Assembly (NCBI RefSeq): GCF_000002995.4
Contig: NW_025062475.1
Span: 13,920,687-13,984,686 of the forward strand
From: Brugia malayi
Lineage: Eukaryota; Nematoda; Chromadorea; Rhabditida; Onchocercidae
Length of the DNA stretch: 64,000 nt
Direction: 5' to 3'
The notes under the pieces: model-generated
Database searches by the model: none
What the model was told of the DNA's origin: nothing
What the model saw: only the letters and a program-made list of their open reading frames with translations
Made by a program: the position numbers and the translations under genes
Part shown: piece after piece, positions 13,664 through 28,027 of the stretch
Position numbering within the stretch: the first letter of the stretch is position 1
Layout: every line of letters begins with the position of its first letter

Positions 13664-13752
13664 AATTTTTGTAAATTTACTTAAATATTTATTAATTAAT
13701 ATTAATTAATTAATTATTAATTAATAATTATTTAAGTAAATTTACAAAAATT
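13664..13752. repeat. AT-rich inverted repeat with perfect 23-bp arms
   Basis: Left arm 13664-13686 (aatttttgtaaatttactta plus aat) is the exact reverse complement of 13730-13752. The 43-bp interior is itself built from attaatta palindromes, so the unit can fold into a long hairpin. It could be a MITE remnant or a replication/transcription stall structure; no target duplication is evident. Confidence 0.8.
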
Positions 13753-14727
13753 AATTTTGCTAATGAAAATGAAAAGCGAAAATGCATGAAAAACTGGTAT
13801 TTGGTTAAAGTTTTAGCTTAAGAAAAGGTTTGAAATGAAAAAATGTATATAAATTGTTGAAATGAACAAAAATGTTAAAATTTTCATCTGTTACCTTCAA
13901 GCCGGTTACCTTTGTTACAACAATTCCTTAACAGGTTTTCTCGGGTAGGTAAAAAAATTTGGGAAAATGAAGCAGCAAGAAGAGGAAATGAATTTTTGAT
14001 TAAAATTTTTTAATTTACTAATCTTATTACTTTCTATTTTATATCTGTAAGGCTATCTCACTTTTTGTTTTCTAATTTAAACATTTATGTTTACATTTTA
14101 TAAACATAATAGTTTGTATATTTCGACTAATACTTAAAAAGAAACAAAAAAATTTTTTAAATAAATTTTTAATCTAAAAAAATTTTTCTGATTTAGTTTT
14201 TAATTCTGATATTTTCTCGTAAATTTTTTCATTATAAATAGCACTGTTTTTTTTTTATTCTGATAAGTGTTAAAGCGCAATTGTCATAGACACTGAGCGT
14301 TAAATTTTAAACTTATCCTTTGCAACAGGCATTATTTTCATGAAATTAAACAATTAGCTTTTTAAATTTTTTTTTTAAAAAAAATTATTGATTATATTAC
14401 TTTAATTAGAAATAAAATATGAATTATTAAAATTAATTATTAATACTAAAATTTTTATTATTGAAATCTTCTTATAAAGTATCAAAACAGTTTTCCTACT
14501 TTTTTTATTATTATTGAATCACTGCTTATGTGATCAGAAACAGAAATATTTTTTCATTTTTTTTTTTTGAAAATTTTTGAAAATTAAAAAAAGAATTTTT
14601 ATTTTTTGAAAAAAAAAAATTATTTATGTTTTGGAGAGTAAGAAATTCTTAATCTTTTTTTCCAATGATTTAATTCTTACAATTTTTTCTCGATGACTAA
14701 ATTTTGAAATTTCATTTCTCAATATCC

Positions 14728-14728
<1 letters not shown>

Positions 14729-14755
<27 letters not shown>
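14729..14755. repeat. (GA)n microsatellite
   Basis: About 13 uninterrupted GA units in the spacer. Confidence 0.9.
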
Positions 14756-14759
<4 letters not shown>

Positions 14760-15312
14760 GTTTGATTCATTCTCTAATAATTAATCCTTTAAATTCCGAT
14801 AATTATCAAATTTTGTTTGATCTATACCGTAAAATGTCATTTGTATTAATACGATGCATTCTTCTGTCACATCAAATTTTAATAAACATTTTGTTGTTTT
14901 TTTCTTTTTTATGTAATTCATTGTTAAAATTAGTAAATTTTAATTTAATTTTGAAAAAAATGATATAAACATCATTAATAAATAAATTTTTTCAAAAAAA
15001 AAAAAAAAGAATTTTAATAGCTTTTAATTGTAATTTGGACTATTGATTATGATAAAAGTTTTAGTAATATTTGAATTTTCAATTAAAAATAGAAATTTTC
15101 TTTTATAATTAATGTGAATTAAATAAATATAAATTAGGTATAATAAATGAAATGTTTGAATAATTTTGTTGTTTTCATTTCTTAGCTTCTTTCCTTCTTC
15201 CTTTTTTTTTTTTTTTTTAATTTGCTTTTCATACTTAAATTTAGCATTAAGATATAAACAAACGATCTTTGTTCATAAGATGATTATTTTGAATTTGATA
15301 TTATCAAAACAA

Positions 15313-15376
15313 AATAATAACAATAACAATAATAATAATAATATAATAATAATAATAATAAATAATAATAATAATA
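15313..15376. repeat. (AAT)n microsatellite
   Basis: AAC/AAT units with one interruption; translated in frame it gives the N/I runs of the spurious open frame 15166-15408. Confidence 0.9.
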
Positions 15377-17877
15377 GTACACTGATAATAATTGTAAGGA
15401 ATAAATGAAGTACTAATTGAATAAATAATATATATTTTAATGATAGTAAATAATAAGCTTTCCTCCTTCTAGATCAGGTAAATATGAATTATTTATTTTC
15501 TCAATTAGCTACAATAATAATATTTAATTAACAATTATTTAAAATTATGAATGTCACAGGTGGTTGGAACCAGATATTAGAGTAGAGTAATGGATTTAAA
15601 TTGAATGAATCAATAAATAAATGAATTAAGCACTTTGTGCTAAATTAATGTTTAATAATTTGAATGTTAGTTGAAAAACCAGCTAATAAAATTTTGCATT
15701 AAGCTTTAAAACTTTTGATCAATTTTCATATTTATGCATAATCAATCAATCGGAAAAGATAGATCAAAATAATGAAAGACTAAAATTTAATAATTGAAAA
15801 AGTTAGTAAAAATTTACAAAATACAATGTTAAGATTTTTCTTTCTTTATTTGTTTAATAAATTAAAAAAAGAAAATATTGTTTAACAAAGGAAAAGTTTT
15901 AGTAGTAAAATAAATAAAATTGTAAAAGATTGAAATAGACGAATGATTGATACAATTAAATTTTATTTAATTAATGGAGAAAAAAAAAAAAAAGAAAGTA
16001 TAAAATGTATTTTTTAAAAAAACCAAAATAATAAAATTGCTAAATCTAATTAAATATTTGAAATTTGTAAGGAAAATTTTATTCCTATCCTTATCAAATT
16101 CATATTGATTATTTATTAATAATAATTAAGAATATTATATATTGATAACAAATGATAAGCTAACAAAATGATAAGAATACTAAACAATAAACTGATATTA
16201 GTGAGAATAAATTCTCAAATGTTTTTTGAAATTTGAAAAAATTGACAAATTAAAAAAGTAAAGAATTGAGGGCAAAAGTAAAAATGTCATAGCATATGTT
16301 AGATATTTAAACATTAAAAATTAAATATAAAAAAAATTGAAATTATAGGAAGCAAAAAAAAAGAAAAAGTATCAGTGATAAAAAATGTAAACAATACAGG
16401 TTTGAAAAAAAAAAAATGAAGAAGAAGAAGAAGAAATTATATCAAATTTATTTTCTAAAGTGTTTCATTTAAGTGACCGAAATATTGATGACCAATTAAA
16501 TGGAATGATAGTCTTTTAAATGAATGTAAATTTTGAATTGATAATAGAAAAAAATTTTCTTCTAATTTAATCTAAAATTTATTTAGATAAAAAAAACTAA
16601 ACTTTACTTAAATAAAATATAAATGTTTTAATTTTGTGCTATAGAAATATATTTGAAAATTTAGAATTATATCAAAAGATGAGAAAAAACAAGAATAAAT
16701 TTTAATTTAATTGTAAATTAATAGTATTTTGATAAAATCATAATAAATTGAATAAATTGTTTCATTTTTGGAAAATAAAAATTTTGATTTAAAATTTTGT
16801 TGTTTTTATTTTTGCTTATTTATTTATTTGTTTGTTGATAATGTTTGAATATGACAACACTGATTGATTATTTACGAGAAATTAAAATGACAAACATATT
16901 GATGAGATTAATTTGATTGGTATAAAATTTTAAATAGAATATGAAACATATTTCAATGAAATTTAAATTAGCTTACATTGCATCCTATTTTAAAAAAAAA
17001 AATAATAATAATAATAATTTTGTATAATATTAATTGGTCGATGTGAATTTTTATAATTAATTTCTAATTATAATTAAAAGATAATTTTATTACTTAATAT
17101 TTCATTTATCTTTCTAGGTTTGTCAAAATTAACTGATAATTGTTAACGGTGATAAGTGATAAAGTCATAAGTATAACTTATACTTAACAGTTTCCTTTTA
17201 ACTTTCAAATTTTACTTTTCCAATTTCTAAAAGTTAATCAACAAACAATTCTTTTTTTTTGTAAATATACTATTAAATTTTAGAAATTGTGTATTAAGAA
17301 AAAAAAAATTTTACATCTAATAATCAACAAAATTTACATATTGGAAATGAATACAGGTGAAATTTTAATTTTAATAATTAAAAATAATTAAAATAGAAAA
17401 TAAAAAAGAAAACAATTATTAGCAAAAAAAATATACAAATAAGTAATAACATTTTGACATTTAGCATTTCCGGTAAAACCTGATGAAAATTCCGGCGACA
17501 AAAGAAGAATGTTTGATAGTGAGAACAAAAATGCTTCTTTTATATAATTCTTCCAGAATTAAACTTTCAACTCCGCCTCTAAGCATTTTTAAAATTTAAA
17601 CTCTCTATGTAACACTTATCCTGTTTTTTCTAAAATAAGAAAAAAAAAATGAAATAGTTGTTATGTTTATTGGAAGAAATGAAATGTGATGAAAATTTTA
17701 GAAGGAAAAAGAAAAAAAAAATTGTTGAATCGTTTAATTTTAAGTACTTACTACTAGCATTACTACCTTTTTATTTTTCTTATATTTTTTTTTTTCTTTC
17801 CCAAAAAAATAAAATTGTTTTTTACTCTTTTTGATTATATCATTTTCATTTCAGTTAGCAAAAAATTAAAACTAATA

Positions 17878-18230
17878 TTATTAGTAATTATTAATTACCA
17901 ATTATTAGTAATAATATTCTTATAAATTGCATTTATCAAAACTTAAATCATTATTTAACGCATAGCAAAGTTTGTTTTCACAACGATAATAATTTTAAAT
18001 TAATAGTAATTATTAATTATCAATTATCAATTATTAGTAATATTATTCCTATAAGTTGCATTATCAATACTTAAATCATAATTTTACGCATTTATCAATA
18101 CTTAAATCATAATTTTATGCATTTATCAATACTTAAATCATAATTTTATGCATTTATCAATGTTTAAATTATAATTTTATGCATAGCAAAGTTTGTTTTT
18201 ACAACGATAATAATTTTAAATTAATAATGC
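17878..18230. repeat. Duplicated block with internal 31-bp tandem expansion
   Basis: A block carrying tattagtaattattaatta, then gcatttatcaaaacttaaat and gcatagcaaagtttgttt with acaacgataataattttaaa, occurs at about 17878-18004 and again at about 18005-18230. In the second copy a 31-bp unit (catttatcaatacttaaatc plus ataattttatg) is expanded to about four copies, the last one diverged. Confidence 0.8.
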
Positions 18231-20162
18231 AATTATAAAAAATATAAATTATTTGTAATCATTGCGTAATAATTTTTCAATCAAATTTTACATTAAAATT
18301 TATGACATTATAATGTATTTGGTTTGACAAAAACTTGCTCTTTTGCAAAAAGAATGAATTAAAATTTGAATTGAGAATGAAAAGAATGGAACAAACCTGT
18401 TATTGTGAATTTCAAAAATTGATCTTAAATCAAATTTGTACCAACAATTTCAATTTTCCCTTTCTTTTCTCTCTTTCTCCTTTTCTTTTTTCACTTCCTT
18501 TCCTTTTCTCTTCTCCTATATTTCATTCATTTCATTTTTTTTTTTTTTTTTCACATTAACTTTATATAAAACTTTTACTTTACTTTATATTTTAATTCAA
18601 ACAAATATTTTTATCATATAATACAATGTTAATTAAATTAGTTTTTCTTTTTTTTTTATCAATTTATTACTCCAAAAAAAAAAAAGAAAAAAGGTTATTT
18701 AATTTAAAATACCACTATTTTAATTTTAAATTAAAAATTTTTATTTTAACTTTTAAAATCACTTCATTTTTTTTTTCTCAGAAGAAATATTTGATTTCTA
18801 TTTTTTCACTTTTTTTATTCTTTTCTCATTTTATTTTTTAAAACATTCCTGTAAGCATTGAAATATATGTCATACTTCATTCGTTTTTTTTTTTTTTTTT
18901 AAAAAAAATTAAAATTAAAAAAAGTTTGCGTAAAATTTTTATGATTACTTGTATGTGTGTCGTTGTTTGCATTAATTTCTTGTTAATTCCTGTTCAATTA
19001 TTTGCTTACCTTTCACTTAATTATCATTCAATGTGTTCCACATCGAATAGCATTCATTTGAAGCATAAATATTTTAAAGTTTTAAAATGAAAAAAAAAAA
19101 AAAAGAAAATTTTTATGAAACACTTTTGTTACATTCTGGTAGTTATGAATTTATTTTATTTATTTTTTTTTTTAAGAAATAACTTTTAATGCATCAAAAT
19201 ATTTGCATAATTTTTTTGATCTGAAATTTGTCACTGTTATTTCTTACTTTTCCTTTTTTCTTGAACTCATATAAAAAAAAAAAAAAAACTGAACTGATCA
19301 AAGTACTCGAGAATAATTTATTAATTTTGCTGTAATTTAAATAAATCTCTCTGCTCTTTTTATCATACATTATGAATTCAAATCTTTCAATTGCTAATAA
19401 TTTTACAATAATTCTTCAAATTTTTTTTTTTTTTAATTAATTAACTTACTTATGATATCAGATAAATTCATTAGGGCAAGTTTAAAAAAAAAAAAAAATT
19501 AACTACAGAAGAAGAAAAGTGGTACCTAAAGTTAAACTTATAATCTAATAACAATAAAAAAAGTGATAGAATTGAAAAGTGATACATTTGAAATAAATTC
19601 AAAATACATTTTTTTTTTTTAAATAATCAAATTTCATGAAAGAATTAAAAAATCAGATCTGAATTCAAGAATTAAATACAAATATAAGCAAAAACAATAA
19701 ATACAATTGTTTAGTTGGACAATTAATTCCAAACTATAAGACTAATTAAATTACAAATAAATACATAATGAAACGAATTTGCACAAGAAGAAATGAATGA
19801 AATAAATACATTTAAAAAATGTCCAAAATTCAAATTTAATTTAAAATGAAAACAAATTGAGGTAATATTTTTTTATAATTTATAATTAAATGATTGCATA
19901 AAGAAAAACTAATAATGAAAGAATTAAATAAATAACTTATTTACATGAGAAAGTAATCATTTTGCTAATTAATGGATGAATGAATATTCAATTTTAAAAT
20001 TAATTTTGATCAAATTGCTATGTGATTTTTTGAAAATTTACCGCAAAAATATATGCAAATTTCAAATTATTAAATTTCTAATCAGAATTATCCGATTAAT
20101 TAATTAATTTTCATACAAATTTAGTTTTAATTAGAACGATCCTTTTTCATAAATTACTTGAC

Positions 20163-20364
20163 TTAGCTTTTTTTTAATGTTTCACGAGAAGAAATTTCTG
20201 TCAATGCATTTGATGAATCATTGGTTACAATTATTATTGGTACCTCTACATTAATTACAGATGCATGAAGTCGAGAACGAATCTGAAAAAATGTATATTC
20301 AATACTCGAAATTGTTTTAGTGATTGTTAATTTTTAATTAATTATTATTATTATCATCATTATC

Positions 20365-20403
<39 letters not shown>

Positions 20404-23400
20404 TAATATTAGCAAAATTATGAAACGATTGCTTTAAGTAAATTTAAGATGTAATTAAATGTAATAATACTCGAAATTGTTTTAGTGATTGTTAATTTTA
20501 ATTAATTATTATTATTATCATCATTATCTTTATTATTATTATTATTATCATTACTCATCATACTTTAGGTAAATTAAGAAGTAATTATTAGCAAAATTAT
20601 GAAACGATTGCTTTAAGTAAATTTAAGATGTAATTAAATATAATAAACTCTGTTTTTGTTTTTGTTTTTAGAAATTAATAATAACCGGTATTGGAATTGG
20701 ACATGAGGTATTTTTTGGTGTGTTACAAAAGTGACATGATTGACGACAGTTTTCTTCCATAAATTGATCCGAATCACCTCGACATTGACCATCAATACTC
20801 CATTGCCTGCAGGCAATATGACGATCACTACATTCTGAAATGTTTATTTTCATTTCAAATATTATCAAACAAAAAAAAAAAAAAAGTAAAAGCAAAAGAA
20901 AAACAAAACAAAAAAAATAAAATGAAATAAAACTAAGAAATATTTAAAATTTTTTACAATTTCTTACTTTTACTATAGCATTTTTTTTTTTTTAAATCTA
21001 CAAAAAAAGAAAGAAATAATAATATAATTAAATCATTTCTGTTTCGCTTAATTATACTATAACAATCGTTTTTTTTTTTAAAAAAAATTTTAATGATTGC
21101 TTTTTCTTTTCTTTTTTTTTTTTTTTTAAATTAGCAAAAAAGTTACCATTGGTAGTATTAAATGTAGAATTGCAAATGTGACATGCAGCACGACAATATT
21201 GCTGCATGTAATTACGATTTCTTCTGCATTCATCTAAATTAGCCCAAGCTTCACAGCATGGATGTCGATTGAAGCAATCAACAAATCGTTGCCGAATTTG
21301 TGTTTGTGAAATTTCTGTCTGTTGCACTTGTGAAAGACTTGTTTGTGGCACAAATGGCTGCAAATAAATCTATGATAGAAAAATTTAATTTCTACTTCAA
21401 AAGAAAAAAAAAAATAAACAAAAAAATTGTTAAATATTTTTAAGCAATGTCAAATTTTATAATATTATTATTTTTCTAAAAAAAAAAATAAAGTTTAAAT
21501 TTTAAAAATTGTAAAATTTTTTCGCTTTTTTTTACAACAAAAAAAAAAAGCTACCGCTGGTGTTGGACCATAAACACACCGTCCCATATGACAAATACCA
21601 TTAAAGCAAGCATCAAAACCTTCGAAACCAACACATAAACCATTTAGCTTAATTTTAGCAACACAATGAGCAATGCCACGAGTATCACAGAAGAGATACG
21701 GTGTACCACAAGTTGGAATTTCAGCGGTGCAACCAGGACGTGGTGCAAAACGATACATTTGATCGGTGTACATATTCGATAAACCTGAAATACCTTTCAC
21801 TTTTTATAAATTAATCAATTTTGAAGAGCAAAAAAAAAAAAAACTTTTGTTTTAAAATTTATAATTTTTTTTTTTTTTTTGTAAATATTGAAATACATAA
21901 AATATATTTGTAGAATATTATATGAAATATTAACTTCATATGTATCAAACAATTGAAATCTTTTTCTTAAATTTTTGAGTTCTTTGAAAAAAAATTTGAA
22001 GAAATTTTTCAATCATGAATTTTAAATTTTATATTAACCATTTTATCTATTTTCAACAATTCAATTAAGTATAACTGTTTCCATTTTTTTTTTTTTTTTT
22101 TTTTTTTGTTTTTAATATATATAATAATATTTTCTTGCTAATTAATTAAAATTATCTATCAAATTTCATCGGTCATTTAAAATACTTTTTTTTTTGGTTT
22201 CATTAATTTTGAATTTAAAAAAAAAAAAAAAAAAATGTTCCATCTATCTTCTTCTGAAATACCCCACGAAAATATTTTCATTCGTTTTGTGTTGTTATTT
22301 GTTTACATTTAACCATCTTCCATCTATAATTATTCATTTTCATCAATTATTTGATAAATAATTTAGTGTTATATTTTTAAAATTAAATTGAACTATTTGG
22401 AAAAGATTGCTTCCATTTGTTTTCCTTTCATTGAAAGCAATCATTTGAAGACTTTCCCTTTTTGCAAAAATTGAAGCGCTATTTGTCTAAAGCCGGTTCT
22501 TAACCTTCGAACAATGTTCTCACTTTTATGATATCATAAAATTTTACTAAAATCAATTAGCAAATATAAAAATATGATTTAAAACAAGAATATTGTTATG
22601 AGAAAAAAAAAAAAGTAAAGTAAAGTAAAGGAAAACATGCCATCTCGATTGAAAAGTGTGAAAAATGGTCGCATTAATGCATAACTGAAATGTTGTGGAT
22701 CAGCGCATGCTGCTATATCTGGTGGATATTCCTAACAAAATAAATAAATAAATAAATAAACAAATAAACAAATAAATAAATAATTTTTTTTTAAGATAAA
22801 ATATTTATGTATAATTTATTAAAAAATTCAGATAATATTTATGTTTAATTTTATTAAAAAAAAAAAAAAATAAATTTAAGATAAAATATTTATGTTTAAT
22901 TTATTAAAATTCAAAAAATATTTGATCATTGTAGATAAATAAATCATTCAAATTAGAATTTTATAATATATTATTATTTTATTTATCTTAAATTTATTAC
23001 AATAATATTCTTTTTTATCAATAAATGAAGAAAAAGAGAGAGAGAGAGAAAAAAAAGAGGTTGATACCAATTCTCGAGACCACATTGGTTGAACATTTTG
23101 TCGCCATAATTCCCAGATGAAATCAACAAATGCATGATGAGAGAAAAATATCGGATCATTAGATGATTGTTCCGGTGGTTTCATATGACCACCTATCCAG
23201 AGATGAACATTAGAATGCGAATATTCTAATGCACCATAATTTACCGGATATGGACATCCTGAAAATTAAAATATAAAATTGTTTAAAAATTTTTGTACTA
23301 TCTGATAAAGTATCATTATCATATTTAATTTAACTCATTTATTTTTTTCTCAAATTTAAACATGAATGTCAGATCACAAACATTCTGAAAAAGCAAATAA

Positions 23401-25631
23401 AAATTGTTAAAAAAAATTTTTGTGCTTTATTTTTATTTCACTTTTAAAGAAATAAATTAATTTTTTATATAACTAACTTTATCAAATTTCGTGTGAAAAA
23501 AAACAGTAATATTTATTTTTAACAATTTTTTTTTCAAATAACAAACTTTGATTGATTAGTACATTTACTTTAAAAAAAAAAAAAATCTGATCAAATATCA
23601 TTATCATATTTAATTTCACTGATTTTTTTTTCTTTTTTCAATTTTATACATGCATGTGTGTAATTTAATTTTGAAAATAAAAAATAATTAAAATAGATTT
23701 AATAAAAAATTAATTAAATAAATTTTAAAAAAAGTTTTATATCAGCGAAAAAAGAAAAGAAAACCTTGCATTGGTGCAGTATATGAGAGAATATTTTCAA
23801 TTCTATTTTGTTGCATTACTTGTTGTATGCTTAATTCTGTGAAAAGTTGTCCTTCTTGGCCAAGATTTCTAGAGATTGTTTAATTAATTAATTAGTGGAA
23901 AAAAAAAGGGCCAAGCGTTAATTATACTTAATTATCAAATTGTTAATTTCATATACAATAACATACTATTAAATAAAATATCGCAAACATTAATTAATTA
24001 ATTAATTATTTTTTTCTTATTTTATTTTTTCTTTAAAATTTTTTTTTTAAATTTTATTGACCTTATTATGGTACTTCGTCCATCAAGTGTATTCCAATAT
24101 GCAAATGGGCCATTGATGACATTACCGAAGAAATCAGTTTCACCCATGAAAAGTGGACTAAAAAAAATAGAATCACTCGGATTCGGCAAATAACTATCCA
24201 AAACGGAATCCCAATACGGTACAGAAACTGTTGGATCAATAAGTCGAAGTGCAATTTCAAATCTAAAAATAAAATTAAAATTAAATTTTAAAAATTTGAA
24301 TTACTTTAATATAATGGAAAAATTACTGAAGAAAATTAATTGAGAGAATAAAATATTAAGTTTATTTATATGAAAAAAAAAAAAAATGGAATATTTTTTT
24401 TTTTAAATTTTTTAAAATTTCTAAACAATTGGTTAAAAAATTAATGAGCAGACTGCTTCAAACAATATTTAGTATAAAATTTTATGTTTGTTGATATTTA
24501 TGATAAAATAAAAAAACTAAAATAATACAAATTACCTTTTGATATATTCACGGTGCCATGGTAAGAAACCGGGTCCGGAATGTGCACCACCTCTTCCTCC
24601 AACCTTAAACACCAAATCAATTAACATATATGCAATTCTCGAGAAATTATCCAGATTAAATTTTAAAAATAATTAATTTTTCATCACTCATTTATATTTT
24701 TTTCAACAAAAATAATTGATTTTATTCTTTTTTAATTTTTAAACATTTTACTATTACATTTCAAAAATTTCATCAAAATTTAAATTAGCACTTTTTTTTC
24801 ACATTATTTTCATTTTAATGCAATCATCTTTTATGAATTACTAACCTTTCTATTTTCTATTTTAAAAAGGTCAAGAAAAGGTCAACTAACTGATTGATGT
24901 TCCATGCTAATCCGATCATATTCTCCTCTTTGTTTCAACACATTAAGTGCATTATGATACCGTAATCGCTCATCTTCGGTTAACATCCGGTATTCCTTCC
25001 GGTATGCCATTGTAATAATTTGACCATTTCGTAGTACACATTGATTTTGTGGATCGATGCCACCCTGTGGGAAAGTTTTGCAGTTTATTTTAAATTTGAA
25101 ATAATAAAAAAAAGCAATAATATTGTTAATTTTTAATTAATATAAAATAAATTAAATTTGAAAAATAATTTAAAATTTATAAGTTTGATAAGAAATTTAT
25201 TTACCGCGAAATATGGACAGAGACAGGTAAGTGTCATGCAATCATATGGATTACTTGCAACTTGACCTCTTGAACCTGGCATTACAATACCAGGTCTCAA
25301 ATGTTCCGGAATACCAGGTGGATGAATGATAACTTGAGCTTGTTGTTCGAAATTCTTCCGTGAATTATTTGCTATTCTTTGAAGCTAAAAAAAAAAAAAA
25401 TTAAAATTAAAAATTAATTATTTTTAAAAAAAAAATCTTAAAATAGAAAATTTTAACTTTTTTTTTTTCTTTTTTTAAATAGCTTACATTTAAACATGTC
25501 GTACGAATTGCTAATGTTGGTGCCTGGTCACAATTTTCAAGGAAATGACTTGATGCTTGGCTAATTTGATTTTGGCCAAAAATACTTTTTGCAACAAATG
25601 TTAAACAAATAAATAGTAGTATTAACCACAT
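20163..25631 (-). CDS. Tyrosinase with two C-terminal ShKT domains, copy 2
   Basis: Paralogue of the gene at 4530-11031 with the same 12-exon structure; exons 3-7 and 9-11 have identical lengths. Exons: 25488-25631, 25205-25384, 24891-25064, 24536-24603, 24062-24262, 23765-23868, 23068-23258, 22641-22731, 21555-21784, 21147-21357, 20686-20834, 20163-20282. They join in phase to 620 aa. A signal peptide begins [19 protein letters not shown]. Copper A: His about 164, 174 and 183 ([14 protein letters not shown]). Copper B: His about 305, 309 and 332 ([28 protein letters not shown]). The Cys-rich linker is at 385-461 and the ShKT domains at about 489-523 and 533-568. The last exon differs fully from copy 1. 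Intron 8 starts with GC (GATG|GCATGT) where copy 1 has GT. An acceptor-like AG lies 6 nt before the ATG. Expected secreted phenol oxidase. Confidence 0.92.
20299..20640. repeat. Two-copy repeat with ATT microsatellites in tyrosinase-2 intron 11
   Basis: A segment starting aatactcgaaattgttttag, running through a TTA/ATT microsatellite and ending aaattatgaaacgattgctt plus taagtaaatttaagatgtaa, occurs twice in tandem (about 20299-20462 and 20464-20640). The two copies differ in microsatellite length and a short insertion. Confidence 0.85.
22736..22785. repeat. (AAAT)n/(AAAC)n microsatellite
   Basis: Tetranucleotide run in tyrosinase-2 intron 7, just past the exon 8 acceptor. Confidence 0.85.
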
Positions 25632-27056
25632 TAAAATCTAAAAAAATTTGAACATTAAAAGTTTAAATATTTGTTCAAATTTTTATAAACTTTATCAAAA
25701 AGACAATTTTAGCACTTTTTATTACGAGAATTCAATGATGTTTTCTTGTGGAAATTATCAATTAATGATCTGTTAGCAGGTTTCCGAACTTTTTTTTTTT
25801 TTCCTCTTCCATACGAATTCAAATACATTTTTATTTGAGTTATTAATTTTTCAACGATAAGAAACTTGAAAAATAATTATAAATATAATTTGTTAAAAAC
25901 TAATTATGTCATTAATTAAAAGGGAAATGATTTTAGTGTAATTTGTACGAATAATTTCAGTTTGAAAATTTCATTAAAAATATTGTAAGTGTCGGCTGTT
26001 TTTGATAATTAATATTGACAAATTTAGTTGCATCCTAGATTTAACAAAAATTTACAAATTATATTAATGTCTGCTTGAAAAGTTGAATAAGTTCAAAAAT
26101 TTTTGCAGTAATTAAGTAATTTTGGAAGTTTGAAAATTAGTAAATTTTAAAATTATCATTGCATGAAGAAAAATTCATCAAAAATTCTGCAATAAAAATG
26201 ATTTAAAGCCAATTACTTTTTATATAATTTTATTTCACTTCCATTAAACATTTATATTTTTTAATTTTTCACTTTGAAAATCAAAAAAAAAAAAAATTTT
26301 AAAAAATAAAAACATTTTTTTTTTTAACAAAGTTAGAAGTTAAGTAGACATTATACATTTTATGGAATTATTATAACAATTTTTAATGAAATGAAAATAT
26401 TATGGAATATTTAAATGTTCGAATTTGAATGATAGTAACTAAATGAAAAATTATTTTATTAAACATTGCGATAGGATAATAATTTTATTTGAATACTGAA
26501 TGCTAATAATAATAACAAAATTTGAGCATTTTAATATATGAAACAAAATTTTATACTAATTTTTAAGAAAATTTTTGATTACAATTTTTAATTTTTTGAT
26601 TTATTTTATTTAACAGTAATTTATTTGAATACTGAATGCTAATAATAGTAACAAAATTTAACAATTTTGATTACAATGATACTTTCATTTATGCTAATTT
26701 CACATTTGGAATTAGTTAAATTACAATAAATTAGCATAAATTCTTTTTTCGCTTTCTTCCTAATTTAATTAAAAAATTTAATTAACAAAAAAAAAAAAAA
26801 TGATGAATGTAACATTATAAACAATAAAATTTAAACTTTTGCATAAGAAAATTGCTGAAAAATTACAAAATTACAAGCAGTAAATGATAAAAATAACAAT
26901 TAGCTTATTAGTGTGACAAATTTAAATTTATTAGTTTTGTTGACATGTCGCTGCTAAAAGAGCTGTAGCAATGAATTTTGATGACACTTAGGTTGTCCCC
27001 CCCAAATTTCCTTTTTATATATACACCAATGCTTGTTGTCATCTATGCATGCTTAT

Positions 27057-27102
27057 GTATGTGTCTGTCTGTGTCTGTGTATGTCTGTGTCTGTGTATGT
27101 CT
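27057..27102. repeat. TG/TC-rich simple repeat
   Basis: Repeated tatgtctgtgtctgtg units, three to four copies. Confidence 0.8.
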
Positions 27103-27996
27103 TGAAACATAATTGAAATTTATGATAGTTTTTTGAGGTCGAGAAAAAATCAAGTTTTTTCCCGAATTTACTAGAATTAAAATGAATTTAATACATACAT
27201 TGAAGCGAAAAAAAAAAAATTCCCTCCTGAAAAAGAAACAAGAGAAAGAGAGAGAGAGAGAAAGAGGGAGAGAGAGAGAGAGGAACAGATGAAAAGAAAG
27301 TATTCATTAAAAATGCATTTAAAATAAATAAAATAATTGAAAGAGTTAGATGGAAAAATATTTTTCTCAAAAATTTACACACACAAAAAGAAAAAAACAA
27401 TACGAAAGCAAAAAAAAAGAGAAAAAAAAAATGAAAGAAAGAAAAGGGTGAAGAGATAGAGAGTGGGTAAAGAAGAAAGGGAATTTTCACATTTCAATTT
27501 GTCAATTTTTTAAAAAAAAAAAAAAAGGTTTTTTGTATAATTGAAAATTTTTTTTGCTATATTTGTTGTTGCTATGATTAAATATGCTATAAATATTTTA
27601 TATTTTAATTTTAAATTAATTTCCACAAAATTTTGATGACATTTAATTAAAATAAACTAATTTATTTTCTCTTTTGCAACAACAATTTCGATTTAAACAA
27701 AATCTTATTTAAATCAAATTTTTAATTGATTTTTGATTAGCATATATGATTTTATTCGTTTTTTATTTTTTATTTTCTTTTTTTAATGCTTAGAACAGTC
27801 TAACTTTTCCTATTTTTCAGTTCATAACAAAATTTGAAAATTATAATATGGCTAATTGTGAATTTTAATTGAATTACTGACATTAATTGGAAATGGATTA
27901 ATAAGTATTTAAGTCAATTTCATTTGGAAATTATAAAAGTTAATTGTGAAATTATGCGATATGGTAATAATTCAACTAATTCTAATATAATATTCG

Positions 27997-28027
<31 letters not shown>

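Larger units (their letters stand above)
11032..20162. other. 9.1-kb spacer between the two tyrosinase genes
   Basis: No convincing exon found on either strand. Long poly-A/T tracts dominate. Contents listed separately: a 23-bp-arm hairpin (13664-13752), a GA run, an AAT run and the repeat cluster at 17.9-18.2 kb. Short open frames at 14762, 15166, 18335, 18436 and 18626 are low-complexity translations of T-rich DNA. The region should include the tyrosinase-1 promoter and the tyrosinase-2 3' end. Confidence 0.6.

Noticed and set aside
15166..15408. 80-aa frame with Asn and Ile runs
   Set aside because: AAT microsatellite translated; no other coding signal.
18335..18841. Phe/Ser-rich frames in the tyrosinase spacer
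   Set aside because: T-rich low-complexity DNA in several frames at once.
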